From NCBI GenBank assembly GCA_027064045.1, contig JAMOQK010000028.1, positions 1 through 49,814 of the forward strand: 49,814 nt of DNA, given 5' to 3'. The notes beneath the pieces are model-generated. The model ran no database searches and was not told the DNA's origin. It saw only the letters and a list, made by a program, of their open reading frames with translations. The translations under genes were made by a program, and so were the position numbers. This stretch comes from Sulfurimonas sp. Lineage in GTDB: Bacteria > Campylobacterota > Campylobacteria > Campylobacterales > Sulfurimonadaceae. This document shows, piece by piece, positions 8,558 to 17,475 of the stretch (positions within the stretch are counted from its first letter, which is position 1; every line of letters starts with the position of its first letter).

Positions 8558-10582
8558 ATGAATAAAGTGTCTTTGTTATTTGGTGTACATATGCACCAAC
8601 CAGTTGATAATTTTGGTGAAGCTGTTGATGAAGCTGTAGAGTTATGTTACAAACCGTTTTTTGAAACAATGGTTAGGTTTCAAGAGTTTAAATTTAGTGT
8701 TCATTGTAGTGGTTGGTTGCTTGATAGGATAAGAAAAAATAATCCTGATGTATTTGAAAATATGAAGATTTTAACACAATCAGGTTCTATTGAATGGATT
8801 GGTGCTGGGTATTATGAGCCAGTTTTAAGCTCCATACCATCTTGTGACAGACAAGCTCAGATAAATAAACTGAGTGATTATATTTTTAAATATTTTGGTG
8901 TAAAACCAAAAGGGTTATGGCTCACTGAAAGAGTTTGGGAATCATCTTTAGTACCAGATATTTCGGCATGTGGGATTGAGTATGGCATTGTTGATGATTA
9001 TCACTTTTTAAGTAGTGGTTTTGATGCTTCAAAGATGGATGGGTATTATAAAACTGAGGAGAGTGGTAAAGAACTTGGACTTTTTCCTATCGCTCAATCA
9101 CTTAGATATGCTTTGCCTTTTTTCAATACTAAGAGGGCTATTGAGAGTATTTTGGCATGTGGGAGTGATAAAAATTCAGCAGCAATAATCTTTGATGATG
9201 CAGAAAAATTTGGGCTTTGGCCAAAAACTCATGAGTGGGTTTATGAAAAAAAATGGTTGGAAAACTTTGTTACAGCAGTTTTACAAAATAAAAAGATAAA
9301 AACACAGCATTACAGTTCATATATGCAAAAAAAACCATCTTTGGGATTGGCTTACTTAAATAACACCTCTTACTTTGAGATGGGTGAGTGGAGTTTGAAA
9401 CCAAAACAAACTTTGGCTCTTGAAGCTTTAAAGCAGAGTGTTGGGAATGATTATTTTAACTCTATGGGTGTTGCTTTTATAAAAGGTGGCATGTGGAAAA
9501 ACTTTTTTATAAAATATGCAGAGAGTAATTACCTACATAAAAGGATGCTTTACTTTTCTAAAATGCAAGATACTTTAGATAAAAAATCATTAGAATCTTT
9601 ATATGAACTTCAAACAAATGATGTTTTTTGGCATGGTGTTTTTGGTGGGCTTTACTTGCCAAATCTACGGGATAATGCTTATAGATTTTTACTTGAGTTG
9701 GAAAAATCAAAAGCCACAAAAAAGATCACAAAAGATGTACTTGACATAGATATGGACGGCTTTGATGAACTTAAAATTTTAACTAAAAATCTAAGTATGG
9801 TATTTTCTTCAAAATTTGGTGGGCAGTTAGTTGAGTTTGGTTCATTTGACAGGCTATTTAACTGGCAAAATACACTTATGCGTAGAGAGGAAGCTTATCA
9901 CGATAAGATATTAAATCCAAAAGCAATACAACCTCATAATAGTATTGGTGATGAGATAGCAACTATTCATAATGATGGTTCTTTGATTGATGAAAAACTA
10001 AGGGATGAACTCATCTATGATTGGCATCCAAAATACTCATTTGTAGATCATTTTAGTGATGAAGAATTTAGTTTTGAGAGTTTTAAAAATATTTCATTTA
10101 GAGAGGTTGGGGACTTTGCAAATCAGCCATTTAAACTTCATAAGAAGAAAAATAGTTTTAAAAGAGTTGGTGGTATCTATCTTGATAAACTTTATGAAAC
10201 AACATTGAAAAAGTCTTATAAATTTGATGAAAATATGGTTGAACTTACTATGGAGTATAAAAGTGCCTATAATGATAAACTTTTTTATGCTTGTGAATTA
10301 AATCTTCATTTTGCACATCCAGATAAAATCACTTTTAATAATGAAAAAATTGAAAATGGTTTTACTCAAAAAGATAGTGATGAGTTGATGATTTATGATG
10401 ATTTTACACAAAAAACTATAAAAATTAAAACAGGTATAAAATGTGATATTTTTGCTTATATCTTAAAAACTATATCTCAAAGTGAAAATGGTTTTGAAAA
10501 GGTGGCTCAAGGGGTCTCTTTTATCTTCTCAACACCAATAAAACAAAAATTTAATATAAGTTTGGAACTATTAGATGAGTGA
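8558..10582 (+). CDS. GH57 4-alpha-glucanotransferase/alpha-amylase
   Basis: A 674-residue GH57 protein resembling the 4-alpha-glucanotransferase of Thermococcus litoralis in length and layout. It has GVHMHQPVDNFG at the N-terminus, nucleophile region LWLTERVWE with Glu124, and acid/base region IIFDDAEKFGLWP with Asp213/Asp214 (family: Glu123 and Asp214). A long C-terminal beta-sandwich region follows from about 390 onward. It would rearrange maltodextrins released from glycogen, the role of MalQ in enterobacteria. GGAAG lies upstream of the ATG, and its 3' end overlaps the GalT-like gene by 8 bases. The gene carries three copies of the iterated GGCATGTG motif (8964, 9153, 9487), encoding SACGIE, LACGSD and GGMWK. 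It could equally be annotated alpha-amylase; the transferase call is by resemblance. Confidence 0.85.
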   Translation: MNKVSLLFGVHMHQPVDNFGEAVDEAVELCYKPFFETMVRFQEFKFSVHCSGWLLDRIRKNNPDVFENMKILTQSGSIEWIGAGYYEPVLSSIPSCDRQAQINKLSDYIFKYFGVKPKGLWLTERVWESSLVPDISACGIEYGIVDDYHFLSSGFDASKMDGYYKTEESGKELGLFPIAQSLRYALPFFNTKRAIESILACGSDKNSAAIIFDDAEKFGLWPKTHEWVYEKKWLENFVTAVLQNKKIKTQHYSSYMQKKPSLGLAYLNNTSYFEMGEWSLKPKQTLALEALKQSVGNDYFNSMGVAFIKGGMWKNFFIKYAESNYLHKRMLYFSKMQDTLDKKSLESLYELQTNDVFWHGVFGGLYLPNLRDNAYRFLLELEKSKATKKITKDVLDIDMDGFDELKILTKNLSMVFSSKFGGQLVEFGSFDRLFNWQNTLMRREEAYHDKILNPKAIQPHNSIGDEIATIHNDGSLIDEKLRDELIYDWHPKYSFVDHFSDEEFSFESFKNISFREVGDFANQPFKLHKKKNSFKRVGGIYLDKLYETTLKKSYKFDENMVELTMEYKSAYNDKLFYACELNLHFAHPDKITFNNEKIENGFTQKDSDELMIYDDFTQKTIKIKTGIKCDIFAYILKTISQSENGFEKVAQGVSFIFSTPIKQKFNISLELLDE

Positions 10583-11588
10583 AATAAGATTAGATAGAAT
10601 TAGCAATCAGTATGTTTTAATAGCCCCTGAGAGGTTGCACAGACCAAATATAAATCAGTTTCACAAAACAAAATCTTCATCTTTAACTTGTCCGTTTTGT
10701 GAAGGAAATGAAGATTTGACTCCTCCTGAAGTGTTTGCTCTAAGAGATAATGAGGCAAACTTTGGCATGTGGAAAACAAGAGTTGTGCCAAATCTTTATA
10801 AAGCTGTGCAGATAGAACTTGAAGATAAATCTAAGAGAGATGGTATGTTTGAATCTATCGCTGGTGTTGGAGCGCATGAAATTCTTATAGATTCCCCATG
10901 TCATGATTGTGGTTTGGCTGATTTAAAGGTTGAAGAGGTTGAAAACTGGCTTAGAACCATGATCATCAGGATTGAAGATTTACAGCAAGATAAGAGACTG
11001 ATACATCTGAATATTTTTAAAAATCATGGTTCAAACGCTGGAGCTACACAAGAACATCCCCATACACAGATTTTGGCGTTACCGATTATGCCTAAAAATG
11101 ATTTGGACTTTTTAGAGAGAAATTTAGAGTATTATCGTCGTCATGGGCGTAGTAAGCTAGAAGATGTTTTGCAAAATGAGCTTAAAGCTAAAAAACGGAT
11201 TGTGGATAGGGTTAGGGATTTTGTAGCATTTTGTCCATATGCAAGTGCTTTTCCCTTTGAAGTTATGATAGCACCAACAAAAAATATAGCTAGTTTAAAT
11301 ATGTGTAGTAGAAAAGATGTTACAGACCTATCAACCATAGTTAGTAAAGTTTTTAAAGCATTAAAAAGGGAGCTTGGAGATTTTGATTATAATCTTTATT
11401 TTCATTTAGCACCTTTAAATCCAAACTTTGAAAATGAAAAATATATACCATATTTGAGTAAAAACTACCGTTTTTACATCAGAATAACACCAAGAATCTA
11501 CCGTCTAGGCGGTTTTGAGATTTCAACAGGAATGGCTATAAATAGTATTTTGCCACAAGAATGTGCAAGACTTTTAAGAGGAGATTAG
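10575..11588 (+). CDS. galT: GalT-family nucleotidylyltransferase (galactose-1-phosphate uridylyltransferase-like)
   Basis: A 337-residue HIT-superfamily GalT protein. It shows the N-terminal SEIRLDRISNQYVLIAPER, zinc-ligand pair CPFC near residue 40, and the catalytic triad HPHTQ with His161, His163 and Gln165 (E. coli GalT uses His166). CPYASAFPFEVMIAP and an N-x-N-FEN stretch follow near the C-terminus. The family transfers a nucleotidyl group between sugar phosphates through a histidine-UMP intermediate. No other Leloir galactose genes are nearby. Its place between a glucanotransferase and a glycogen synthase suggests a role with glucose-1-phosphate and ADP- or UDP-glucose instead of galactose (inference). 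It overlaps the previous gene by 8 bases. One iterated motif copy lies at 10763 (FGMWK). Confidence 0.85.
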   Translation: MSEIRLDRISNQYVLIAPERLHRPNINQFHKTKSSSLTCPFCEGNEDLTPPEVFALRDNEANFGMWKTRVVPNLYKAVQIELEDKSKRDGMFESIAGVGAHEILIDSPCHDCGLADLKVEEVENWLRTMIIRIEDLQQDKRLIHLNIFKNHGSNAGATQEHPHTQILALPIMPKNDLDFLERNLEYYRRHGRSKLEDVLQNELKAKKRIVDRVRDFVAFCPYASAFPFEVMIAPTKNIASLNMCSRKDVTDLSTIVSKVFKALKRELGDFDYNLYFHLAPLNPNFENEKYIPYLSKNYRFYIRITPRIYRLGGFEISTGMAINSILPQECARLLRGD

Positions 11589-11589
11589 C

Positions 11590-12984
11590 ATGAAAATTTT
11601 ATTTGCTTCAAGTGAGGTATTTCCACATGCCAAAAGTGGTGGTTTGGCAGATGTTGCATCGGCACTTCCACATGCCATAAAGGAGTTTGAAGATATTTCA
11701 AGAGTGATGCCATTGTATGGTTTTATGAGTAAAAAGGGTTTAAAAAAAGTTAAAAATTTAGAAATAAAAATTTCCCATATAAAATATGATGTTGTTGTTT
11801 ATACAAAATTGCAAAAGAAAGTTTTAACATATTTTATAGAAGCTCCTTTGTTAAGCAGTACTCAAAATATGTACGCAGATGAAAAAGGAGATTATGCTAA
11901 CAATGATTTAAGATTTAGCATATTTTGTAATGCAATTGTTGTTTTATCTTTGGAGCTTGGTGTAGATATAATCCACCTAAATGATTGGCATACAGCTCTT
12001 ACAGCTCTTTATATAAAAGATGCAAAGTTAGATATAAAAACTGTTTTTACTATCCACAATCTTGCATATCAAGGAATATTTGATTTTGAATCATTGCAGA
12101 GAGTAGGGATAGATAGTAAATATTTTAGTATGGATAAGTTGGAGTTTTATGGTAGAGTAAATTTTTTAAAAGCTGGTGTGTTTTATAGCGATGCAGTTAC
12201 TACTGTAAGTTCAAATTATGCTAAAGAGATATTAACAAAAGAGTTTGGTTGTGGGCTTGATGGCTTTTTAAAAGTTCATAAAGCTAAGTTAAGTGGGATT
12301 TTAAATGGGATAGATACAGATATATTTAACCCAAAAACTGACAAAACTTTAGTTTATAGGTTTGATAAAAATTCACTTAAAGATAAATACAAAAATAAGG
12401 TTGAGTTCATAAAACAATCAACGCTAAAAGACCCAAGAAAACCTTTATTTGTAATGATAACTCGTTTGGTTGAACAAAAGGGGATAGATTTAGTTTTATC
12501 TTCACTCAAAAAACTTTTACAAAATAAGCTTAACTTTTTTATGCTTGGTGAGGGTGGTGAAAATATCTCAATACACTTAGAAAAACTCTCAAAAAAATAT
12601 GATAATTTTGAATTTTTTAATGGATATAATGAATCTTTATCCCACATGGCATATGCAAGTGCAGATTTTTTACTGATGCCATCAAGATTTGAACCATGTG
12701 GACTAAATCAGTTGATAGCTATGCGTTATGGAACTATCCCTGTCGTTCATAGTGTTGGTGGATTAAAAGAGAGTGTATTTGAAGATATTTTGGCATGTGG
12801 GATTGGCATAGTATTTGAAAAATTTACACAAAAAGAGTTTTTATCTGCTATTGATAGAGCATTAAAACTAAAAAAAGATACTAAAAAACTAGATGAGATA
12901 AAACAGCTAAATATGGAATGTGATTTTTCTTTTGAAAAGAGTGCTTTAAAATATATAGAGATATATTATAAGATTTTGAAATGA
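11590..12984 (+). CDS. glgA: glycogen synthase, first copy (GT5)
   Basis: A 464-residue GT5 glycogen/starch synthase. The N-terminal donor-binding motif is KSGGLADVAS, LNDWHTALTALY and FTIHNLAYQG are typical, and the C-terminal acceptor/donor loop is SRFEPCGLNQLIAMRYGTIP. It elongates alpha-1,4 glucan from ADP- or UDP-glucose. It starts 1 base after galT and overlaps the glucokinase gene by 4 bases. Compared with the second GlgA it is shorter and more divergent. Its conserved N-terminus reads FPHAK and LPHAI where the second copy has VPFAK and LPKAI. Both changes coincide with copies of the iterated DNA motif (11623 and 11668); a third copy at 12791 encodes ILACGIG. Nucleotide-sugar specificity is not decidable by eye. 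Confidence 0.93.
   Translation: MKILFASSEVFPHAKSGGLADVASALPHAIKEFEDISRVMPLYGFMSKKGLKKVKNLEIKISHIKYDVVVYTKLQKKVLTYFIEAPLLSSTQNMYADEKGDYANNDLRFSIFCNAIVVLSLELGVDIIHLNDWHTALTALYIKDAKLDIKTVFTIHNLAYQGIFDFESLQRVGIDSKYFSMDKLEFYGRVNFLKAGVFYSDAVTTVSSNYAKEILTKEFGCGLDGFLKVHKAKLSGILNGIDTDIFNPKTDKTLVYRFDKNSLKDKYKNKVEFIKQSTLKDPRKPLFVMITRLVEQKGIDLVLSSLKKLLQNKLNFFMLGEGGENISIHLEKLSKKYDNFEFFNGYNESLSHMAYASADFLLMPSRFEPCGLNQLIAMRYGTIPVVHSVGGLKESVFEDILACGIGIVFEKFTQKEFLSAIDRALKLKKDTKKLDEIKQLNMECDFSFEKSALKYIEIYYKILK
11623..11677. repeat. pair of iterated motif copies in glgA (first copy)
   Basis: Two exact CCACATGCCA copies, starts 45 bases apart (11623 and 11668) and in the same reading frame, encode PHA in FPHAK and LPHAI. 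Confidence 0.85.
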
Positions 12985-13802
12985 CATTGGCAGTTGATGC
13001 AGGTGGAACATATCTGAGAGGGGAAATTTATCAAAACGGTATGGTAAAAAAATCTTTTAGAGATAAAAGTGCAGATATTGGTTTAGTTGCTTGGATAGAG
13101 GGTATTTTAAAAGAAAATGAAGATATAAAAACTATTTGTGTCTCTTTTGCAGGTCAGGTTAAAGATGGTGTGATTTTATCTGCTCCAAATATAATTATAG
13201 ATGAAAAAAATATTAAAATATATTTTGAAAGTCATTTTGGTGTTGAGTTTTTTATACAAAATGATTTAAATTGTGCAGTTTTGGCAGAAGCAAGATACTT
13301 TAAAAGTGATGATGTGTGTGCTATCTATATTGGAACAGGACTTGGACTAGGGGTTATTAGTTCTTCTAAACTTATTAGTGGTAAAGATGGTGTTGCAACT
13401 GAACTTGGGCATATTCCATACAAGAGTAGCCCTTTTGTGTGTGGGTGTGGTAAGAAAAACTGTTTAGAACTTTTTTGTTCGGGTATTGCGTTGAAAAACT
13501 TGAAAAATTATTATGATTTGGATGAAAACTTAACACTTAAAGAGCTTAAAAATATGCATAGTGTTGTTTATACGGAGTTTGAAAAAGCTTTACTTTATAG
13601 TGTTGCCATTACTATAACTTTATTTAATCCAGAAGTTTTAGTGCTAGGTGGTGGTATAATACAAAATAATCCAGATTTACTTGAGATTGTAAAACTTAAA
13701 ATCAAAGAATATGCTATGGGTGTTTCTTTGAAAAATTTAAAAATAGAACAAACAAGATTAGAGAATGCATCTTTGAGTGGTGCAATGTTAAAGGAGATAT
13801 AG
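12981..13802 (+). CDS. ROK-family glucokinase
   Basis: A 273-residue ROK kinase with N-terminal phosphate loop VDAGGTYLRGE, the catalytic region QNDLNCAVLAEA, YIGTGLGLG, ELGHIPY and the ROK zinc motif CGCGKKNCLELFCSG (Cys-x-Cys-x4-Cys, with the preceding His in ELGH). It likely phosphorylates glucose released by the glucan hydrolases or glucanotransferase, returning it to glucose-6-phosphate. It lies between the two glycogen synthase genes, overlapping the first by 4 bases (ATGA) and touching the second directly. This spacing argues for translational coupling. N-acetylmannosamine or other sugar specificity cannot be ruled out, but the context favours glucose. Confidence 0.87.
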   Translation: MTLAVDAGGTYLRGEIYQNGMVKKSFRDKSADIGLVAWIEGILKENEDIKTICVSFAGQVKDGVILSAPNIIIDEKNIKIYFESHFGVEFFIQNDLNCAVLAEARYFKSDDVCAIYIGTGLGLGVISSSKLISGKDGVATELGHIPYKSSPFVCGCGKKNCLELFCSGIALKNLKNYYDLDENLTLKELKNMHSVVYTEFEKALLYSVAITITLFNPEVLVLGGGIIQNNPDLLEIVKLKIKEYAMGVSLKNLKIEQTRLENASLSGAMLKEI

Positions 13803-15263
13803 ATGAGTGATAAAAAATTAAATATACTATTTGCTGCAAGTGAGGTTGTTCCTTTTGCAAAAACAGGTGGTTTGGCTGATGTTGCTGGTGCTTTACCAAA
13901 GGCTATAAAAGAGTTGGGACATGATATAAAAGTTGTGATGCCAAGATACTACAAGATAGATACTTCAAAACTAACTAAGCTTGAAGAACCCCTTGGTGTG
14001 CCTATGGGTGTTATGGGTGAGTTTTGGGCTGGTGTTTACACTACAACTTTGCCAAATTCTGATGTGAGTATATATTTTATAGATTATGAGGAGTATTTTG
14101 GAAGAAGTGGGCTTTATGAGGATGAGCATGGTAATGGGTATAAAGATAATGCCAACCGTTTTATGTTTTTTTCAAAAGCTGCTTTGCAACTTTGTAAGAT
14201 GCTCCATTTTACCCCTGATATTATCCATGCAAATGACTGGCATACAGCAGCTATGCCACTTTTATCTAAAACAAGATTTATCCATGACTTTGCACATGCC
14301 AAGAGTGTTTTAACTATTCACAACTTACAACATCAAGGTGTGTTTTTTAAGGGTTTGATGGATGTTATGGAAGTTGGTTGGGAGCATTTTAATTCCCATG
14401 AGTTTGAGAGCCATGACAATGTAAACTTATTAAAAGGTGGTATTGCACATGCCGATGCAGTTACCACAGTATCTAAAAAGTATGCCAATGAGATTCAAAC
14501 TTCAGAGTTTGGTTTTGGGCTTGAAAATCATATACAGGCACACTCACATAAAGTTTATGGAATTTTAAATGGTGTTGATTATGATGAGTGGAATCCGTCC
14601 GTTGATAGACTTATAGCTAAAAAATATGATGTTGGTAAGATGAGTGGCAAAAAAGCATGTAAAAAAGATATACAAAAACATTTTGGACTTGAGATAAGAA
14701 ATGATGTGGTGATTATCGGTTTTGTGGGAAGATTTGTAGAACAAAAAGGGATAGGTCTCATAGCTAGTGTTTTAAATGGTGTTTTAGATATGGATGTTCA
14801 GGTGGTTATGCTTGGAACTGGTGAAAAATGGGCAGAGAGATTTTTTAGTGATGTCTCACTTCATCGTTTAAATTTTGGTTTGCATGTGGGTTATGATGAA
14901 GTGATGGCTCATAAGATAGAAGCTGGTAGTGATATGTTTTTAATGCCATCACTTTTTGAGCCATGTGGACTAAATCAAATCTACTCTTTGCGTTATGGAA
15001 CATTGCCAATAGTTCGTGCTACTGGTGGTTTGGACGATACTATTGTAAACTTTGATGAGGCAAAAAAAGAGGGCAACGGCTTTAAATTTTATGATGCAAC
15101 TCATGATGCTTTGTACCATACAGTTTTATGGGCAGTAAATGTTTATTATAAAAATAATAAAGCATTTAAAGCGATGCAAAAAAGGGCAATGAAAGAGTAT
15201 TTTGGCTGGGACAGAGCTGCTCAGAGTTATGTGGATGTTTATAAAAATATCTCAAATAGATAA
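13803..15263 (+). CDS. glgA: glycogen synthase, second copy (GT5)
   Basis: A 486-residue GT5 synthase closer to the classical GlgA. It has ASEVVPFAKTGGLADVAGAL at the N-terminus, NDWHTAAMPLL, TIHNLQHQGVF, GFVGRFVEQKG and the C-terminal LFEPCGLNQIYSLRYGTLP. It adds glucosyl units to the non-reducing ends of glycogen. It starts on the base after the glucokinase stop and is followed 9 bases later by glgB. Having two adjacent, clearly diverged synthases suggests division of labour (for example priming versus elongation, or different donors), which is inference. It carries only weak copies of the iterated motif (14292, 14445), unlike its paralogue. Confidence 0.96.
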   Translation: MSDKKLNILFAASEVVPFAKTGGLADVAGALPKAIKELGHDIKVVMPRYYKIDTSKLTKLEEPLGVPMGVMGEFWAGVYTTTLPNSDVSIYFIDYEEYFGRSGLYEDEHGNGYKDNANRFMFFSKAALQLCKMLHFTPDIIHANDWHTAAMPLLSKTRFIHDFAHAKSVLTIHNLQHQGVFFKGLMDVMEVGWEHFNSHEFESHDNVNLLKGGIAHADAVTTVSKKYANEIQTSEFGFGLENHIQAHSHKVYGILNGVDYDEWNPSVDRLIAKKYDVGKMSGKKACKKDIQKHFGLEIRNDVVIIGFVGRFVEQKGIGLIASVLNGVLDMDVQVVMLGTGEKWAERFFSDVSLHRLNFGLHVGYDEVMAHKIEAGSDMFLMPSLFEPCGLNQIYSLRYGTLPIVRATGGLDDTIVNFDEAKKEGNGFKFYDATHDALYHTVLWAVNVYYKNNKAFKAMQKRAMKEYFGWDRAAQSYVDVYKNISNR

Positions 15264-15272
15264 GGAAAAAAG

Positions 15273-17192
15273 ATGAGTTATGAAACTTTTTACGATATAA
15301 CACTTTTTAGTGATTTGGATATATACCTTTTTAGAGAGGGGACTCACTCTAAACTTTATGAGAAGTTTGGCTCACATATGTTTAGCAGAGATGGAGTTGG
15401 TGGAACATACTTCGCTGTTTGGGCGCCAAATGCAGATGGTGTAAGCGTAAGGGGTGATTTTAATTCATACAGTATTGATTCGCATCCTCTTAAAAAAAGG
15501 GATGATGAGAGTGGTATTTGGGAAGGGTTTATAACTGGTGTTGATGAGGGGATGACTTACAAATACCACATCAAAACACACAATGAAAATGCAAACCCTG
15601 ATAAAGCAGACCCATACGCTTTTTATGGTGAAAAAGCTCCAGCTTCTGCATCAAGAGTTTTTGAACTTGATGGGTATAAATGGGATGATAAAAAATGGAT
15701 GAAAAAACGCCATAAAAACAACTCCCACAAATCTCCTATCTCTATCTATGAAGTTCATCTTGGTTCATGGAGGAGAAAGGTTGAAGAGGGTAACCGTTAT
15801 TTGACCTATTTAGAAGCTGCACAGGAGTTGGCAGAGTATTTGGTAGAGATGAATTTTACCCATATAGAACTTTTACCTATCACAGAGTTTCCATTTAAAG
15901 GGTCTTGGGGGTATCAGGTAACTGGATATTTTGCACCAACTGCGAGATTTGGAACTCCACATGAGTTTATGAAGTTTGTAGATATTATGCATAAAAACAA
16001 GATTGGAGTTATTTTAGATTGGGTGCCTTCGCATTTTGTAACTGATGGACATGGTCTTATAAACTTTGATGGAACATGTTTGTATGAGCATGAAGACCCA
16101 AAAAAAGGTTATCATCCACAGTGGAAAAGTGCCATTTTTAACTATGATAGAAATGAAGTTAGAGCTTTTTTGATAAGTTCGGCGATGCTTTGGCTTGAGA
16201 AATATCATATAGATGGCATACGGGTTGATGCAGTTGCTTCTATGCTTTATCTTAACTATGCAAGGGAAGATGGAGAGTGGATACCAAATGAAGATGGAAG
16301 TAATATAAATCGTGGTGCAGTTAAGTTTTTAAAACAGTTAAATACAACTGCTTATGAAAGTTTTGATGACATTATGATGATAGCAGAGGAGTCCACAAAC
16401 TACTCTATGGTAACAGGGCAGGTTGATAAGGGTGGTCTTGGTTTTGGTTATAAATGGAATATGGGTTGGATGCACGATATATTAAAATACACAAAAGAAG
16501 ATCCAATTCATAGACAATATCATCACCAACATCTAACTTTTAGTTTTGTGTATATGTTTAATGAGAACTATGTATTGCCACTAAGTCATGATGAGGTTGT
16601 TCATATGAAAGGCTCACTCATCAATAAAATGCCCGGAGATAACTACAAAAAATTTGCTAATCTAAGAGCTTTATTTTCGTTAATGATAGCTCATCCTGGT
16701 AAAAAGTTACTTTTTATGGGTGGTGAATTTGCACAGTTCGCAGAGTGGAATTATGAGCAGAGTTTGGATTGGCATCTGCTTGAGTACAAAGAACACAAAG
16801 GGGTGCAGGAGTGTTTAAAAGAGTTAAATCATCTTTATAAAACCATCCCATCACTTTATAGAAATGATGTTGAAAAAGAGGGTTTTTCTTGGATAGATGA
16901 GAATGACTACGAGGCAAATGTTATCTCATTTATAAGAAAAGGTGCAAAAAATCAAAAACCAGTTATCATAGTTTGTAATTTTTCAGATAAAGAGCATATT
17001 GGTTATAAAATAGGGCTTCCAAGCAAAGGAACTTATAAAGAGATATTTACTTCAAATGATGAAAAATTTGGTGGTTATGGTAGTAAAAACCCACATGCCA
17101 TAAAGTCAGTTCTAAAAGAGTGTCATGGAAGAAAACATATGTTGGAGATAAATCTGACCTCTTTAAGTGTAAGTTATTTTCAAAAAGTTTAG
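15273..17192 (+). CDS. glgB: 1,4-alpha-glucan branching enzyme (GH13)
   Basis: A 639-residue branching enzyme that makes the alpha-1,6 links of glycogen. An N-terminal CBM48-like domain (about residues 30-130, with FAVWAPNADGVSVRGDFN) precedes the GH13 barrel. Catalytic residues visible are the nucleophile Asp319 in GIRVDAVASM, acid/base Glu372 in MIAEESTN, and the third carboxylate in LPLSHDEVVHMKGS; the 53-residue spacing of the first two equals that of E. coli GlgB (405/458). It is shorter than the 728-residue E. coli enzyme because it lacks the extra N-terminal module. It is the last gene of the glycogen operon, with GGAAAAA upstream of ATG. One iterated motif copy at 17091 encodes NPHAIK. 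Confidence 0.97.
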   Translation: MSYETFYDITLFSDLDIYLFREGTHSKLYEKFGSHMFSRDGVGGTYFAVWAPNADGVSVRGDFNSYSIDSHPLKKRDDESGIWEGFITGVDEGMTYKYHIKTHNENANPDKADPYAFYGEKAPASASRVFELDGYKWDDKKWMKKRHKNNSHKSPISIYEVHLGSWRRKVEEGNRYLTYLEAAQELAEYLVEMNFTHIELLPITEFPFKGSWGYQVTGYFAPTARFGTPHEFMKFVDIMHKNKIGVILDWVPSHFVTDGHGLINFDGTCLYEHEDPKKGYHPQWKSAIFNYDRNEVRAFLISSAMLWLEKYHIDGIRVDAVASMLYLNYAREDGEWIPNEDGSNINRGAVKFLKQLNTTAYESFDDIMMIAEESTNYSMVTGQVDKGGLGFGYKWNMGWMHDILKYTKEDPIHRQYHHQHLTFSFVYMFNENYVLPLSHDEVVHMKGSLINKMPGDNYKKFANLRALFSLMIAHPGKKLLFMGGEFAQFAEWNYEQSLDWHLLEYKEHKGVQECLKELNHLYKTIPSLYRNDVEKEGFSWIDENDYEANVISFIRKGAKNQKPVIIVCNFSDKEHIGYKIGLPSKGTYKEIFTSNDEKFGGYGSKNPHAIKSVLKECHGRKHMLEINLTSLSVSYFQKV

Positions 17193-17197
17193 TAATA

Positions 17198-17272
17198 TGG
17201 TGATCACGACTGGATTTGAACCAGTGACCACCACCATGTCAAGGTGGCACTCTACCACTGAGTTACGCGACC
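17198..17272 (-). tRNA. tRNA-Val (anticodon GAC)
   Basis: Read on the minus strand from 17272 to 17198, 75 bases fold as a cloverleaf. The acceptor stem GGTCGCG pairs with CGTGATC (two G-T wobbles). The D arm is ACTC...GAGT, the anticodon stem CCACC/GGTGG carries loop TTGACAT (anticodon GAC), and the T arm has loop TTCAAAT. The CCA end is encoded (17198-17200). It lies 5 bases beyond the glgB stop on the opposite strand, so glgB read-through would be antisense to it. A TAAAAT hexamer on the minus strand (17295-17300) is a possible promoter element. Confidence 0.95.
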
Positions 17273-17274
17273 AT

Positions 17275-17290
17275 TACTTTAATTAAAGTA
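17275..17290. repeat. perfect 16-base AT-rich palindrome
   Basis: The sequence TACTTTAATTAAAGTA is a perfect inverted repeat directly upstream of the tRNA-Val 5' end. A second AT-only inverted repeat (AATTTT/AAAATT) follows at 17294-17308. Either could be part of the tRNA promoter or of transcription termination between the glycogen operon and pckA. There is no further evidence for function. Confidence 0.4.
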
Positions 17291-17329
17291 CAGAATTTTA
17301 CCAAAATTTTCTTAAAATAACCAGTTAAA

Positions 17330-17367
17330 TCAATTATTTATCTATCGCTGATAATTGGTATTTTTTT
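17330..17367 (+). terminator. possible intrinsic terminator after the glycogen operon
   Basis: CAATTAT (17331-17337) can pair with ATAATTG (17351-17357) around a 13-base loop, followed by a seven-T run at 17361-17367. The stem is AT-rich and therefore weak, but it is the only hairpin-plus-T-tract between glgB and pckA on the plus strand. Confidence 0.4.
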
Positions 17368-17436
17368 GGATAGATATTTAAAATAAATTATCAAAATTTA
17401 TGTTTGATTTTATATATAATTTAGGTTTATTAAGTG

Positions 17437-17475
17437 TATAATTGTACATATTAAAAAGTACCGTGAGGGTAGATT
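17437..17475 (+). promoter_or_regulatory. pckA promoter and ribosome binding site
   Basis: A consensus -10 hexamer TATAAT lies at 17437-17442 within the otherwise empty 17368-17475 stretch. A second TATAAT is at 17415-17420. No good -35 box is visible, which is common in this phylum. The leader would be about 27 bases and carries GAGGGT about 6 bases before the ATG at 17476. Confidence 0.55.
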
